Positions 1 through 7,738 of a DNA stretch of 9,944 nt are shown here, in pieces. The notes beneath the pieces are model-generated. The model worked only from the letters and a program-made list of their open reading frames with translations. It did not search any database and had not been told where the DNA came from. The DNA comes from Candidatus Egaibacter danicus. Its GTDB lineage: Bacteria > Pseudomonadota > Gammaproteobacteria > Burkholderiales > Burkholderiaceae. The translations under genes were made by a program, and so were the position numbers. Each line of letters opens with the position of its first letter. Within the stretch, counting starts at the first letter, position 1. Where the stretch lies: positions 1 through 9,944 of the forward strand of contig JAABRC010000033.1 in the NCBI GenBank assembly GCA_011391115.1, given 5' to 3'.

Positions 1-699
1 GAAAACAATCAGCGCAGAATTGCCTTGCTCGAAGAGTCAGTGCGGCTGTTGTATCGCGAGTGGTTCGTAAGCTTTCGTTTTCCCGGTTGTCAAAGTCAAA
101 AAGACGGGACCAACCTACCCAAAGGTTGGTCTCTTGGAAATGTTGGTGGTCTGACATCGCTTGTGAGCCGTGGCATCACTCCGCACTACGACGAGGCAGC
201 CAGCGGCCTTGTTATTAATCAGAAGTGCATTCGTGGAGGTCGTCTGACCTTGGCTGCAGCGCGCAGGCAATCCAAAGAAGTGAAGTCTGATCGGAATTTG
301 CAGATTGGTGATGTGTTGATCAATTCAACTGGAGCGGGTACGTTGGGTCGCGTCGCACAGGTTCGAACAGCGATACCCGACTGCACAGTGGACACACATG
401 TGACTATCGTTCGACCAAACGATCTCAATAGCGCCGCATTCCTTGGCGTCGCATTGATTGAGCAGGAGTCGGTGCTAGCGACGATGGGGGTCGGTGCGAC
501 AAATCAATTAGAACTTCCTCGCGCCGATATTGCGTCTGTACCACTAGTTGTTCCACCCGAACAATTTCGCGTTGAATTTCATGAGCTTGTCTGGCCACTT
601 TTTATGCAGGCAGAGACATTGGCAAAATCCAACGAGGGCTTGGTTGAGGCGCGCGACGCGTTACTGCCAAAAATAATGTCGGGCGAGCTCGCCGTCTGA
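1..699 (+). CDS. hsdS: Type I restriction-modification specificity subunit HsdS, 3' part (5' end outside window)
   Basis: The reading frame is open from base 1 and ends at TGA 697-699, so this is the C-terminal ~232 residues of a longer protein. HsdS reads the bipartite DNA target for the HsdM2-HsdS methylase and the HsdR-containing nuclease. It begins in the central conserved helix (QRRIALLEESVRLLYREWF), which separates the two target-recognition domains. A second recognition domain follows, over about visible residues 35-180, ending in the typical GATNQLELPRADIASVPLVVPP-type segment (shortened: GATNQLELPRADI). The C-terminal spacer helix closes with EARDALLPKIMSGEL, a hallmark HsdS ending. 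A TTG at 25 could be misread as a start, but the conserved helix already runs upstream of it. hsdR starts 20 bp downstream, so the two are an operon. The recognition-domain part looks more AT-rich and less codon-biased than hsdR, as expected for an exchangeable specificity domain. Confidence 0.93.
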   Translation, partial: ENNQRRIALLEESVRLLYREWFVSFRFPGCQSQKDGTNLPKGWSLGNVGGLTSLVSRGITPHYDEAASGLVINQKCIRGGRLTLAAARRQSKEVKSDRNLQIGDVLINSTGAGTLGRVAQVRTAIPDCTVDTHVTIVRPNDLNSAAFLGVALIEQESVLATMGVGATNQLELPRADIASVPLVVPPEQFRVEFHELVWPLFMQAETLAKSNEGLVEARDALLPKIMSGELAV

Positions 700-703
700 C
701 CCA

Positions 704-712
704 AAGGGAGAG
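704..712 (+). promoter_or_regulatory. Ribosome binding site of hsdR
   Basis: The purine-rich stretch AAGGGAGAG lies 7 bases before ATG 720 inside the short hsdS-hsdR gap. It supports the chosen hsdR start and separate translation initiation within one operon. Confidence 0.6.
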
Positions 713-719
713 AACAACA

Positions 720-3700
720 ATGGCCAGCGCGGAATACTCAGAAGACAACAACATCCAGGAGCCCGCTGCCAAGCTTTTCGAGGACAACCTGGACTGGCGC
801 TCGGTCTATGCCTTCAATGCCGAGACCTTTGGCCCGACCTCGATGTTGGGGCGCAAAGATGCGACCGAGGTGGTGCTGGTGCGAGAGCTGGATGCAGCAC
901 TGGTCAAACTGAACCCCAAGCTGGCGGCAACGCCTGGCGGGCGCCTCAAGCTGACCCTGGCGCGCGATCTGCTTCTGGATGCGGATCCGACCAAGACCTT
1001 GCTGCAGCACAACGAGGCTAAGTGGAAACTGATGCGCGACGGCATCACGCTGAAATCTCCGGGTGGCGTTGCGGCGGATGACGTGCATGTCACGGTGATT
1101 GACTTTGCGAACCCGACCGTGAACGATTTTCTGGTGGTGCGGGAACTGTGGGTCAAGAGTGGCCCGTTCCCGCGCCGTTGTGATCTGGTGGGTTTTGTCA
1201 ACGGGCTGCCCTTGGTCTTTATCGAACTCAAACGCCACGACAAGGGCCTGAAGTCCGCGTTCGACGACAACTACAGTGACTACAAGGACACGATTCCAAG
1301 GCTGTTTCACTACAACGCGCTGGTGATTGTGTCTAACGGCCTGGATGCGCGCTTCGGCTCCATCACCAGCAGCTGGGATCACTTCTACCGCTGGAAGCGC
1401 TTGAACGAGGGTGACCCGGACCCGGCGCCCAAGCACGACGAGCCGCCGCTTTTGCCGTTGCTGCCCATCTTGTTGCGCGGTATGTGCAACAAGGCAGCGC
1501 TGCTGGACACCGTTGAAAACTTCATCCTGTTTGACAGCAGCGAGGAGGTGACGGTGAAGGTAGTGGCCCGCAACCACCAGTACATTGGCGTGAACAAGGC
1601 CATTACCAAGTTGCAGTCCGGCGACGCGGAAGTGCTGGCCGGCAAGCTGGGCGTGTTCTGGCATACGCAGGGCAGTGGCAAGAGTTATTCCATGGTGTTC
1701 TTCTGCCAGAAGGTGCACCGCAGGGTGTCAAGCGCCTACACCTTTGTGCTGCTGACCGACCGCAAGGAGCTGGACGATCAGATTTACGCCACCTTTGTGG
1801 GTTGTGGCGTCTCCACCAACAAGGGCGACAAGGCCACGGGCGCCGAGGGGCTGGAGCGCTTGCTGCGAGATCAGAACCGGCGCTATGTGTTCAGCCTGAT
1901 TCACAAGTTCCGCAAGCGCGTAACCGAGCCCTGGACTGAGCGCCGTGACATCATCGTGCTGTCGGACGAAGCGCACCGCACGCAATACGGCCGGCTGGCA
2001 ACGCAGATGCGAATGGCCCTGCGGCATGCGGCATTCCTGGCGTTTACGGGCACGCCTCTGATTGACAGCAAGGAGCGGCACGAGACTGAAAAGGTCTTTG
2101 GATCTTATGTCTCCGTCTACGACTTTCAGCGCGCGGTGGCGGATGGCGCCACCTTGCCGCTGTACTACGAAAACCGGGGCGAGAAGCTTCGCCTGGTGGA
2201 CCCGGACCTGAACAAGCGGATTGAAGCGCGCATTGATGCGGCGCGGGCAGATGGTGAGTTGACGGAAGAGCAGGAAGAAAAGCTGTATCGGGAGCTGGCC
2301 CGCGAGTATCCGGTGTTGACGTCGGACACGCATCTCAACGATGTGGCCACCGATTTCGTGGAGCATTACCACCAGCGTTGGCGCTTGATGGAAGCCCCCA
2401 CCAAGCAGGGTGAGCCCGCCAAGTACGGCGGCAACACCAAGGCAATGTTGGTCTGCATCGACAAGGTTACCTGCGCGAAGATGGCAACACGGATCAAAAT
2501 CCTTTGGCTGAACAAGCAGCTGGAGCTGCAAGGCAAACTTCATAAGGAAGAAGCGGTGTATGCCAAAGCCGGCAAGCCTGAGCCGCCGTTCGTGATTCGA
2601 CTGCGGGCACAGATAGGCTGGATGGCCGACACGCTGATTCACCCGGTGTTTAGCCCGGAGCAGAACGAGGTGAAGGACTTCAAGGCAGAAGGCATTGATG
2701 TGACCCCTTTGCGTGAGGTGATGGCCAACGGCATTGGTGGCAAGAAGCTCGATGAGTGCTTCAAAGACGGCAAGCACCCGTTCCGGGTGGCCGTGGTGTG
2801 CGCCATGTGGCTGACGGGCTTTGATGTGAAGTCCCTGGCCACCCTGTATCTGGACAAGCCCATGAAGGGGCACACCCTGATGCAAGCCATTGCCCGTGTG
2901 AATCGGGTGGCAGCCAACAAAAAGAACGGCCTCATCATTGACTACAACGGCATGCTCAAAAGCCTGCGCAAAGCGCTGGCCACCTATGGGCAGGGTGACA
3001 AAGGTTTGCCGGTTGACCCACTGTTTGATGAAGTCCAGGCGCTGGCCGAATACGCGGCCTCCATCGGCAAGGTGCAGGCTCAGCTCGCGACACTGGGTTA
3101 CCACTTGGATGCCTTGGTGCGCGCCGAAGAGGGCGAAGAAACCTGGGTTGAACTGCTACATGCACAGAATGCGGTGAGCACTTCGCCAGAGAACAAGAAG
3201 ACGTTCCAAGTCCTGGCCGAAGACGTATTCGACCGGTTTCGCGGCCTGTTTCCTAACCCTGGCGTGTTCAAGTACGAGCCGCAGGAAAACGCCATTACTG
3301 CGCTCTACAACTTGCTGCAGAAGCCCAAACCCAAAGTAGACATCACGGCGATCATGCAAGAGATTCGCGGTGTGATTGACACGTCGTTGGACGTCGCGCA
3401 AAAGGGTGTGACAAAGCAGCCATCCAAACAGTATGACCTGTCTGGCATTGACTTTGAGCGCCTGCATGCCGAGTTTGCCAAGTCACCCTACAAGGAGACG
3501 GCGGTGCTGACCTTGCAGGAGCGAATTGAAGCGCGCCTGGCTTTGATGCTGAAGCTGAACCCTGGCCGTATAGACCTCTACAAGCGTTACCAGGAAATCA
3601 TTACGGAGTACAACCGCGACAAGGACGACGCCGAGATTCAGCGCGTCTTTGATGACCTCATCAAGCTGCACGATTCCCTGGACCAGGAAGAGCGGCGCTA

Positions 3701-4019
3701 CATACGCGAGGGCTTTGATAGCGAGAAAGAATTGGCGGTGTATGACCTGCTGTCAAAGGACAAGGCCGACATCACCAAGGGTGACATCGACAAGTTGAAG
3801 AAAGTGGCGCAAGCACTCATGGCAACGGTGGAGCAGCGCCGGCATGAGATGGGGGACCTGCGCGACCGCGCCTCTGTTCAGGCGCAGATGAAGGTCGCCA
3901 TCATCGACCGGCTGCTGGAGGGGATGCCCGATGGCTATTCCAGCGAGGATATCGAGGCACGGGTTGAGGTCATTTTTCAATACGTGCAGGAGCAGATGCT
4001 TTCGGGCTCGATGCATTGA
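720..4019 (+). CDS. hsdR: Type I restriction endonuclease motor/nuclease subunit HsdR
   Basis: This 1099-residue protein is the ATP-driven translocase and nuclease of the type I complex; with HsdM/HsdS it reels in and cuts DNA that lacks host methylation. The N-terminal nuclease domain has the PD-(D/E)xK signature D155...E169-L-K171, with the same spacing as the EcoR124I HsdR site. A Q-type motif (RNHQYIGVNKAI, about 284-295) precedes the helicase core: Walker A GSGKS 318-322, DEAH 416-419, TGT 443-445, TGFD 699-702, and motif VI QAIARVNR 722-729. The rest is the HsdR helical and C-terminal region that docks on the methylase. No key residue is missing and the frame is intact, so it should be active. 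ATG 720 is preceded by a GGGAG-type ribosome site (about 705-711). It follows hsdS by 20 bp and presumably shares its promoter upstream of the window. Confidence 0.97.
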   Translation: MASAEYSEDNNIQEPAAKLFEDNLDWRSVYAFNAETFGPTSMLGRKDATEVVLVRELDAALVKLNPKLAATPGGRLKLTLARDLLLDADPTKTLLQHNEAKWKLMRDGITLKSPGGVAADDVHVTVIDFANPTVNDFLVVRELWVKSGPFPRRCDLVGFVNGLPLVFIELKRHDKGLKSAFDDNYSDYKDTIPRLFHYNALVIVSNGLDARFGSITSSWDHFYRWKRLNEGDPDPAPKHDEPPLLPLLPILLRGMCNKAALLDTVENFILFDSSEEVTVKVVARNHQYIGVNKAITKLQSGDAEVLAGKLGVFWHTQGSGKSYSMVFFCQKVHRRVSSAYTFVLLTDRKELDDQIYATFVGCGVSTNKGDKATGAEGLERLLRDQNRRYVFSLIHKFRKRVTEPWTERRDIIVLSDEAHRTQYGRLATQMRMALRHAAFLAFTGTPLIDSKERHETEKVFGSYVSVYDFQRAVADGATLPLYYENRGEKLRLVDPDLNKRIEARIDAARADGELTEEQEEKLYRELAREYPVLTSDTHLNDVATDFVEHYHQRWRLMEAPTKQGEPAKYGGNTKAMLVCIDKVTCAKMATRIKILWLNKQLELQGKLHKEEAVYAKAGKPEPPFVIRLRAQIGWMADTLIHPVFSPEQNEVKDFKAEGIDVTPLREVMANGIGGKKLDECFKDGKHPFRVAVVCAMWLTGFDVKSLATLYLDKPMKGHTLMQAIARVNRVAANKKNGLIIDYNGMLKSLRKALATYGQGDKGLPVDPLFDEVQALAEYAASIGKVQAQLATLGYHLDALVRAEEGEETWVELLHAQNAVSTSPENKKTFQVLAEDVFDRFRGLFPNPGVFKYEPQENAITALYNLLQKPKPKVDITAIMQEIRGVIDTSLDVAQKGVTKQPSKQYDLSGIDFERLHAEFAKSPYKETAVLTLQERIEARLALMLKLNPGRIDLYKRYQEIITEYNRDKDDAEIQRVFDDLIKLHDSLDQEERRYIREGFDSEKELAVYDLLSKDKADITKGDIDKLKKVAQALMATVEQRRHEMGDLRDRASVQAQMKVAIIDRLLEGMPDGYSSEDIEARVEVIFQYVQEQMLSGSMH

Positions 4020-4040
4020 GTTTCTTAATAGGGAGTCTTC

Positions 4041-4115
4041 ATGAAGCCTCGAATCACGGTGGATAGATGTAAACAATGGGCTGGCGTCACCTGCTCCCAA
4101 ACGTCCAGCCGGTAG
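4041..4115 (+). CDS. Possible 24-aa small ORF downstream of hsdR
   Basis: ATG 4041 is preceded by a good GGGAG ribosome site (4031-4035, 5-base spacer) only 21 bp after the hsdR stop. The frame reads MKPRITVDRCKQWAG... and stops at TAG 4113-4115. The peptide has no recognisable domain. Its strong initiation signal and operon-like position suggest either a real small protein or the surviving front end of a gene that once followed hsdR. A chance ORF of this length is also quite possible, so confidence is low. Confidence 0.2.
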   Translation: MKPRITVDRCKQWAGVTCSQTSSR

Positions 4116-4143
4116 GCTCAATGAATTAATGGGATGAAATTTC

Positions 4144-4449
4144 TCAGTGTTGTGCTCTATACATTGCCGACCAAACATCCATATAAGCCGAGTGGCGTTT
4201 CTTTTCCTTCACCGTATTTTTGAAATTCGAATAATTTAAAGCCATGACCTGGTCATTCAACGCTTTGGCCACTAATTCGCGTGGCACCTTGGCCCGGTAT
4301 TTGTAATCCGTGCCTTTGTTCACTTCGACCTTGACATTAGGGAACAATTTTTCGATGTCGCCCTTCATACGCGCCCGCACCGTCAACAGGTCGGTATCCC
4401 CCGGCTTTTGGACAATGCTGATAAAACTTTTTGATGTGAACAGCCACAT
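4144..4449 (-). CDS. Conserved-looking 101-aa protein of unknown function
   Basis: From ATG 4449 the protein begins MWLFTSKSFISIVQKPGDTD and is 101 residues long. An ATG 18 codons upstream (4503) would add residues that look unlike a protein start. AGAAAG upstream of 4449 is a plausible weak ribosome site. From memory, small proteins beginning MWLFT..F.SIV and containing a DLLTVRAR-like strand and a DYKYR.KVPR-like segment (here residues ~67-77) recur as hypothetical proteins in proteobacteria; I know no assigned function. It is soluble-looking, basic (many Lys/Arg), with no signal peptide or membrane segment. It is divergent from the WYL regulator (163 bp apart), so it may be that regulator's target, and it converges with hsdR. 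Its base composition is AT-richer than hsdR. Confidence 0.8.
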   Translation of the reverse strand: MWLFTSKSFISIVQKPGDTDLLTVRARMKGDIEKLFPNVKVEVNKGTDYKYRAKVPRELVAKALNDQVMALNYSNFKNTVKEKKRHSAYMDVWSAMYRAQH

Positions 4450-4495
4450 GGTTTTTCTTTCTAAATTTGATGATGTGGACAGCATCGCACTACCC

Positions 4496-4514
4496 GGGCT
4501 CAAAAGTCGAGCCC
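4496..4514. promoter_or_regulatory. Inverted repeat GGGCTC-N7-GAGCCC, candidate operator of the WYL regulator
   Basis: Perfect 6-bp arms (4496-4501 and 4509-4514) separated by 7 bases lie in the region between the divergent 101-aa gene and the WYL regulator. The left arm extends to GGGCTCAAA, and the same nonamer returns at 4579-4587 just before the WYL gene. Bacterial regulators often bind such arms as dimers. Assigning it to the WYL protein is inference from position only. Confidence 0.4.
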
Positions 4515-4578
4515 AGGATCAACATACTGCGCGCCATTGATCAATTTACAAACACCTGGCTGCTACGATCCAGTAACT

Positions 4579-4587
4579 GGGCTCAAA
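4579..4587. repeat. Second copy of GGGCTCAAA upstream of the WYL gene
   Basis: This nonamer is identical to 4496-4504, giving a direct repeat with 83 bp between copies. It lies 25 bp upstream of the WYL start codon, downstream of a TACGAT that could be a -10 box (4564-4569, no good -35 at standard spacing). A protein bound here could block transcription, consistent with autoregulation, but chance cannot be excluded. Confidence 0.3.
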
Positions 4588-4612
4588 TTAGCGCCCCACC
4601 AGGAGATCAGGC

Positions 4613-5623
4613 GTGAGTCGAACAGAGCGTTTCTATCAAATTGACCAGCTGCTGGCGATCAGAAAGGTCATGTCGCGGCAAGATTTGCTCAGCGTGCTGG
4701 AGGTGTCCTGGGCCACGTTGAAGCGTGATTTGGCCTACATGCGCGATCGGCTCAATGCGCCCATCGAGTTTGACCGGGATGCAGGTGGTTATCGGTTTTG
4801 CACACCCTCTGTCGGCCCCAAGTACGAATTGCCGGGTTTGTGGTTCAACGCGGACGAGACCTACGCCTTGCTCACAACCCACCAACTGCTGTGTGATTTG
4901 GAGCCGGGCCTGCTTGCGCCGCATGTGGCTCCTTTGCTGTCGCGCCTGGAGGCCATCCTTGGGCAGGAAGAACTAAATTTCTCACAAATCGCCAACCGCA
5001 TCCGCTTGGGTCGTATCGGCAAGCGCCGCAAGAACCCGGCCCATTTCAGTGTGGTGTCTCGGGCTTTGCTGGAACGCAAACAACTGCAAGTACGCCACTA
5101 CTCACGCGAGCATGACAGCCATAGTGACCGAACCTTGTCGCCACAGCGCATGATCTTTTACCGGAACAACTGGTATTTGGAAGCCTGGTGCCAAGCCCGA
5201 AAGGCGTTGCGGCGCTTTTCTGTCGATGCGCTGGAGTCAGTGGAGCTGTTGACTGCCAAAGCCAAGGATGTTTCTGGCAAGCAGTTGGATGCGGCCTTCG
5301 CCACGGCGTATGGCATTTACGGCGGTGCCCGGGTCAAAAATGCCCACCTACGGTTTTCTGTGGCGGCCGCACGCTGGGTCGCAGATGAGGAATGGCATCC
5401 AGATCAAGTTGGCTCCCTGGATGCCGACGGCCGGTACGTGCTGGAGGTTCCATTTGCTGAACCGACCGAACTGCTGATGGACATCCTGCGCCACGGGCAT
5501 CATGTTGAAGTGCTGGGGCCACCGGAACTGCGGCGTGCCGTCGTGTCAGCCATCAAACAGATGCAGGCGCTGTACCCAGACCAAGCGACGGTGCGAGCTG
5601 AAACAACAAGGCCGCCACGGTGA
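4613..5623 (+). CDS. WYL-domain transcriptional regulator (HTH-WYL-WCX architecture)
   Basis: A 336-residue predicted DNA-binding regulator. Residues ~5-60 form a DeoR-like winged helix-turn-helix (ERFYQIDQLLAIRKVMSRQDLL, then a recognition helix around 32-46). Residues ~140-205 are a WYL domain, with the eponymous W187-Y188-L189 in NNWYLEAWC and the usual SPQRMIFYR strand before it. Residues ~240-320 match the C-terminal WCX extension. WYL domains sense nucleotide-type ligands, and regulators of this layout (BrxR/CapW) repress phage-defence operons. GTG 4613 is the likely start, preceded by AGGAGA (4601-4606, 6-base spacer). It is divergent from the 101-aa gene and follows the type I system, so it may control either or both. 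It ends 7 bp from the convergent Nudix gene. WYL membership is firm; the regulated target is inferred. Confidence 0.93.
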   Translation: MSRTERFYQIDQLLAIRKVMSRQDLLSVLEVSWATLKRDLAYMRDRLNAPIEFDRDAGGYRFCTPSVGPKYELPGLWFNADETYALLTTHQLLCDLEPGLLAPHVAPLLSRLEAILGQEELNFSQIANRIRLGRIGKRRKNPAHFSVVSRALLERKQLQVRHYSREHDSHSDRTLSPQRMIFYRNNWYLEAWCQARKALRRFSVDALESVELLTAKAKDVSGKQLDAAFATAYGIYGGARVKNAHLRFSVAAARWVADEEWHPDQVGSLDADGRYVLEVPFAEPTELLMDILRHGHHVEVLGPPELRRAVVSAIKQMQALYPDQATVRAETTRPPR

Positions 5624-5630
5624 TGGGTGG

Positions 5631-6602
5631 TTAGCGGTCCAACAATTCCACACCCCAGATCCAGAAGCAGACCGAGGGGCCTTCCTGAAGATGGAAGTGG
5701 TCACCATATTCGAATCGCTCCGAGCCCGGACCTTCTGCGTAAAGGGTGCCCTCGTCAATCGAGACGATGTCGAGCTTCTGATTGAGCAACTTCCAGCCAA
5801 GTGGTGTCAGGAGATCTCTGGGGACAGCCTCACACATGCCGCGGTTCAGCAGTAGCCGAGTCGGCCAACAACCGTATTGCCTGCGAAACCCAGCGATGGT
5901 CGCCAGAATGCGATGGACCGCAGCCAGCCCAGAGGTTGAACTCAAGATGTCTGATTCCGACAGTTGCGGCAGTGATCGCAACGTCTTAACGACGACTTCG
6001 TCATTGGCGTGAGAGGCAAACTGGGCCAATTGCGCCATCGGCACCAGATGCGTTGCTTGGCTTTCCCATTCCATGGCGGCCGGGTTGCCGCCCACCCTCA
6101 TGGCGAGGTAATAGCGAGTCACGCTGGTGGTCCGGATCGAATCGCACAAAAAGCCGTTTAACTCCACCTTCAAACCGGACTCTTCAAACACCTCCTTCAA
6201 GGCATTGGCGCGCAGACTCAAGCCCTCCTTTGGATCGAGTTTGCCTTTGGGAAAGGTGTGGGTGTAGCCACCGAAGCCATTGCTGGGTGAGACCACCCAG
6301 ACCCGCCCATCTGGCTCGATGACCACGGCACCGGAGGCAGGCGCTAGTCCAGCGGTGGTCTGCGTCGGTGGCTCGTCAAATGTTGAGGCTCCAGCCAGAC
6401 GCTCCCATCCGGCTGCATCGCGGGGTGCATCGGTCCAGGAGGCAATCGCTAGATGGTTGACCTGCTCTGGCATGGCTCCATCCGGGATCACGGTGGCAAT
6501 CTGGTCCGCCTGGCTCCAGGAGGAAGCGTTCGTGGGCTGGCTGGGGTGATCCAAGGCAACAGGCTGGGCTTTGTCGTTGTGGCGCGGGTGATACGTCTTC
6601 AT
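5631..6602 (-). CDS. Nudix hydrolase with an additional C-terminal domain
   Basis: A 323-residue protein. The Nudix box runs from PKG (118-120) to KEVFEESGL (136-144); the metal-binding glutamates E137, E140 and E141 are present. The loop is unusual: relative to Gx5Ex7REUxEExGU there are nine, not seven, residues between E126 and the KE pair, and Lys replaces the usual Arg. Nudix enzymes hydrolyse nucleoside diphosphates linked to another group (ADP-ribose, NAD, dNTPs); the substrate cannot be told here. Residues ~52-117 lead into the fold. Residues ~219-323 form a further domain with GFRRQYGCWPTRLLL and LTPLGWKLL segments, not part of a normal Nudix fold. ATG 6602 has a weak AGAGAAAG site; ATG 6476 (residue 43) is an alternative because residues 1-50 look low-complexity and unconserved. 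It converges with the WYL gene, 7 bp away. Confidence 0.88.
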   Translation of the reverse strand: MKTYHPRHNDKAQPVALDHPSQPTNASSWSQADQIATVIPDGAMPEQVNHLAIASWTDAPRDAAGWERLAGASTFDEPPTQTTAGLAPASGAVVIEPDGRVWVVSPSNGFGGYTHTFPKGKLDPKEGLSLRANALKEVFEESGLKVELNGFLCDSIRTTSVTRYYLAMRVGGNPAAMEWESQATHLVPMAQLAQFASHANDEVVVKTLRSLPQLSESDILSSTSGLAAVHRILATIAGFRRQYGCWPTRLLLNRGMCEAVPRDLLTPLGWKLLNQKLDIVSIDEGTLYAEGPGSERFEYGDHFHLQEGPSVCFWIWGVELLDR

Positions 6603-6754
6603 GCTCGGATTCTTTCTCTGTGATCAACGTCCACCGCCATGGCGGCATCGCTGGGTGTTCTGTTTCACCATTGACCTAGATTGATCTTGGTGGTCCCTAT
6701 GTTCCCTTTTCACGAGCTCAAATAGTGAGCCTGAAATTCCGCTGGGGTATCTCC
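6603..6754. other. Intergenic gap between mrr and the Nudix gene
   Basis: The gap holds no plausible gene. Besides the palindrome at 6634-6645 it contains a small stem GCTCA-N5-TGAGC (6716-6730) 25 bp past the mrr stop. No T-run follows on the minus strand, so this is at best a weak or factor-dependent terminator. The Nudix promoter should lie here if the gene is not read through from mrr; no clear -35/-10 pair was found. Confidence 0.4.
6634..6645. promoter_or_regulatory. 12-bp perfect palindrome upstream of the Nudix gene
   Basis: CCGCCATGGCGG is a perfect palindrome 32 bp upstream of the Nudix ATG (6602), in the 152-bp gap after mrr. It could be an operator, but GC-rich 12-bp palindromes also arise by chance. 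Confidence 0.2.
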
Positions 6755-7693
6755 TTACATCAGCTTGAAGTGCTCTGCGGATCCACCAGTGGGGTACAAA
6801 TACTCGGCAAAGAATCCCTCGTTTACCTGGTAGTCACCAGCGTTGCTACTCACTGACTGGACGCCGATGGCATTTTTCTGCATCAGTTTGATGAGTCGCT
6901 CGAGGCCGATCAATTCAATAGGTGTTGCCCCGGGGCGGCAAGCCTCCATTTCCGCGCTTGGGGTGAAAGATGACGTCGTAAAAATCAAACCATATTTGGC
7001 ACGCCCTTCAACTGCCCCCCGAAAATCCCTGACCTTTGACGAAGATACTTTGTTGTCGTCAAACCTTTTGCACTGCCATGCCACTGGCGCTTTAATCAAA
7101 GACAGTGCATCAAACGCAAGCATTCCCTCACCGTCCACGCCACCGTCACCAGATTGCCCGGTCACCTTGGTTGCCAACAGTCCGTTTTTAGTCATGATGA
7201 AAGCACACAGACGCTCAAAACCTTTATCGGGCATCTTGGTCAATAGGTTTTTGAGATTGCTCTCCCAGGACTCTGTGCCGATCAACTCGCTTTGACGGGC
7301 ATCTTCAGAAGGTGCATCCTGAGCATCCGAATTGCCAGCTGTACCTTTTTGCGCACTGGCTTTGTAAATTGCTTTGACGCTGGCCGCGTCAAGAACCATG
7401 TCCCAGCCTTTGGGGGTGAGTTTCCAGTTGCCATAGCCCGCAGTTGCCATGGGCTCCAGTATGTCGGCATTTACGAGGTACATCCGTGCCCATTGAATAT
7501 CGTTTGAGAACTTTTGCGCCCCTGACGCAAGGATGGTGTCTGGCACGGCCTTGTGCTCTGCCATCATGCTTTCGGCGATCCATTGTTTTACCGCTGCTGC
7601 CTTGGCGACACCATTCAATGACCGAAGCGCCTCAACGATGGGTTGGATGTAGCTCGTTGAATCCGGCAATTTTCCCTGACTGTTGTTGTTCAT
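6755..7693 (-). CDS. mrr: Mrr-type (type IV) restriction endonuclease
   Basis: A 312-aa protein from ATG 7693 (320 aa if GTG 7717 is used; ATG has a GGTGAAG site at close spacing, GTG has none, and the longer form runs toward the operator). Numbering here is from GTG. The N-terminal winged helix (~20-108, Mrr_N-like, ending GNWKLTPKGWDMVLD) should bind DNA. After a charged linker comes the Mrr catalytic domain: GFERLCAFI (166-174), GQSGDGGVDGEG (187-198), then VAWQCKR with Q215 and K217, the D...QxK version of the PD-(D/E)xK site. The GLERLIKLMQKNAIGVQSVS end parallels E. coli Mrr (304 aa) in order and length. Mrr enzymes cleave methylated DNA, so this should restrict modified phage or foreign DNA. 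It is divergent from the XRE gene, with two operators between. A -10-like TAGAAT (7741-7736, minus strand) overlaps operator 1, suggesting repression by the XRE protein. Confidence 0.9.
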   Translation of the reverse strand: MNNNSQGKLPDSTSYIQPIVEALRSLNGVAKAAAVKQWIAESMMAEHKAVPDTILASGAQKFSNDIQWARMYLVNADILEPMATAGYGNWKLTPKGWDMVLDAASVKAIYKASAQKGTAGNSDAQDAPSEDARQSELIGTESWESNLKNLLTKMPDKGFERLCAFIMTKNGLLATKVTGQSGDGGVDGEGMLAFDALSLIKAPVAWQCKRFDDNKVSSSKVRDFRGAVEGRAKYGLIFTTSSFTPSAEMEACRPGATPIELIGLERLIKLMQKNAIGVQSVSSNAGDYQVNEGFFAEYLYPTGGSAEHFKLM

Positions 7694-7738
7694 TACTTCA
7701 CCATGATTGCGCTGCACAAGAATGGCAGCACATTCATT

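Noticed and set aside
738..3104. Long minus-strand frames opposite hsdR (738-1718 and 1728-3104)
   Set aside because: They lie wholly antisense to a clear HsdR with all helicase motifs; the translations are rich in His, Gln, Arg and Val without domain features, as expected for shadow frames in GC-rich DNA.
4107..4118. AGCC-GGTA-GGCT stem as an hsdR terminator
   Set aside because: The stem is only 4 bp and no T-run follows on either strand.
5502..5855. Plus-strand frame bridging the WYL and Nudix 3' ends
   Set aside because: It overlaps both real genes in other frames and has no motif or ribosome site.
6843..7295. Plus-strand 150-aa frame inside mrr
   Set aside because: It is antisense to the Mrr catalytic domain and protein-like features belong to the minus strand.
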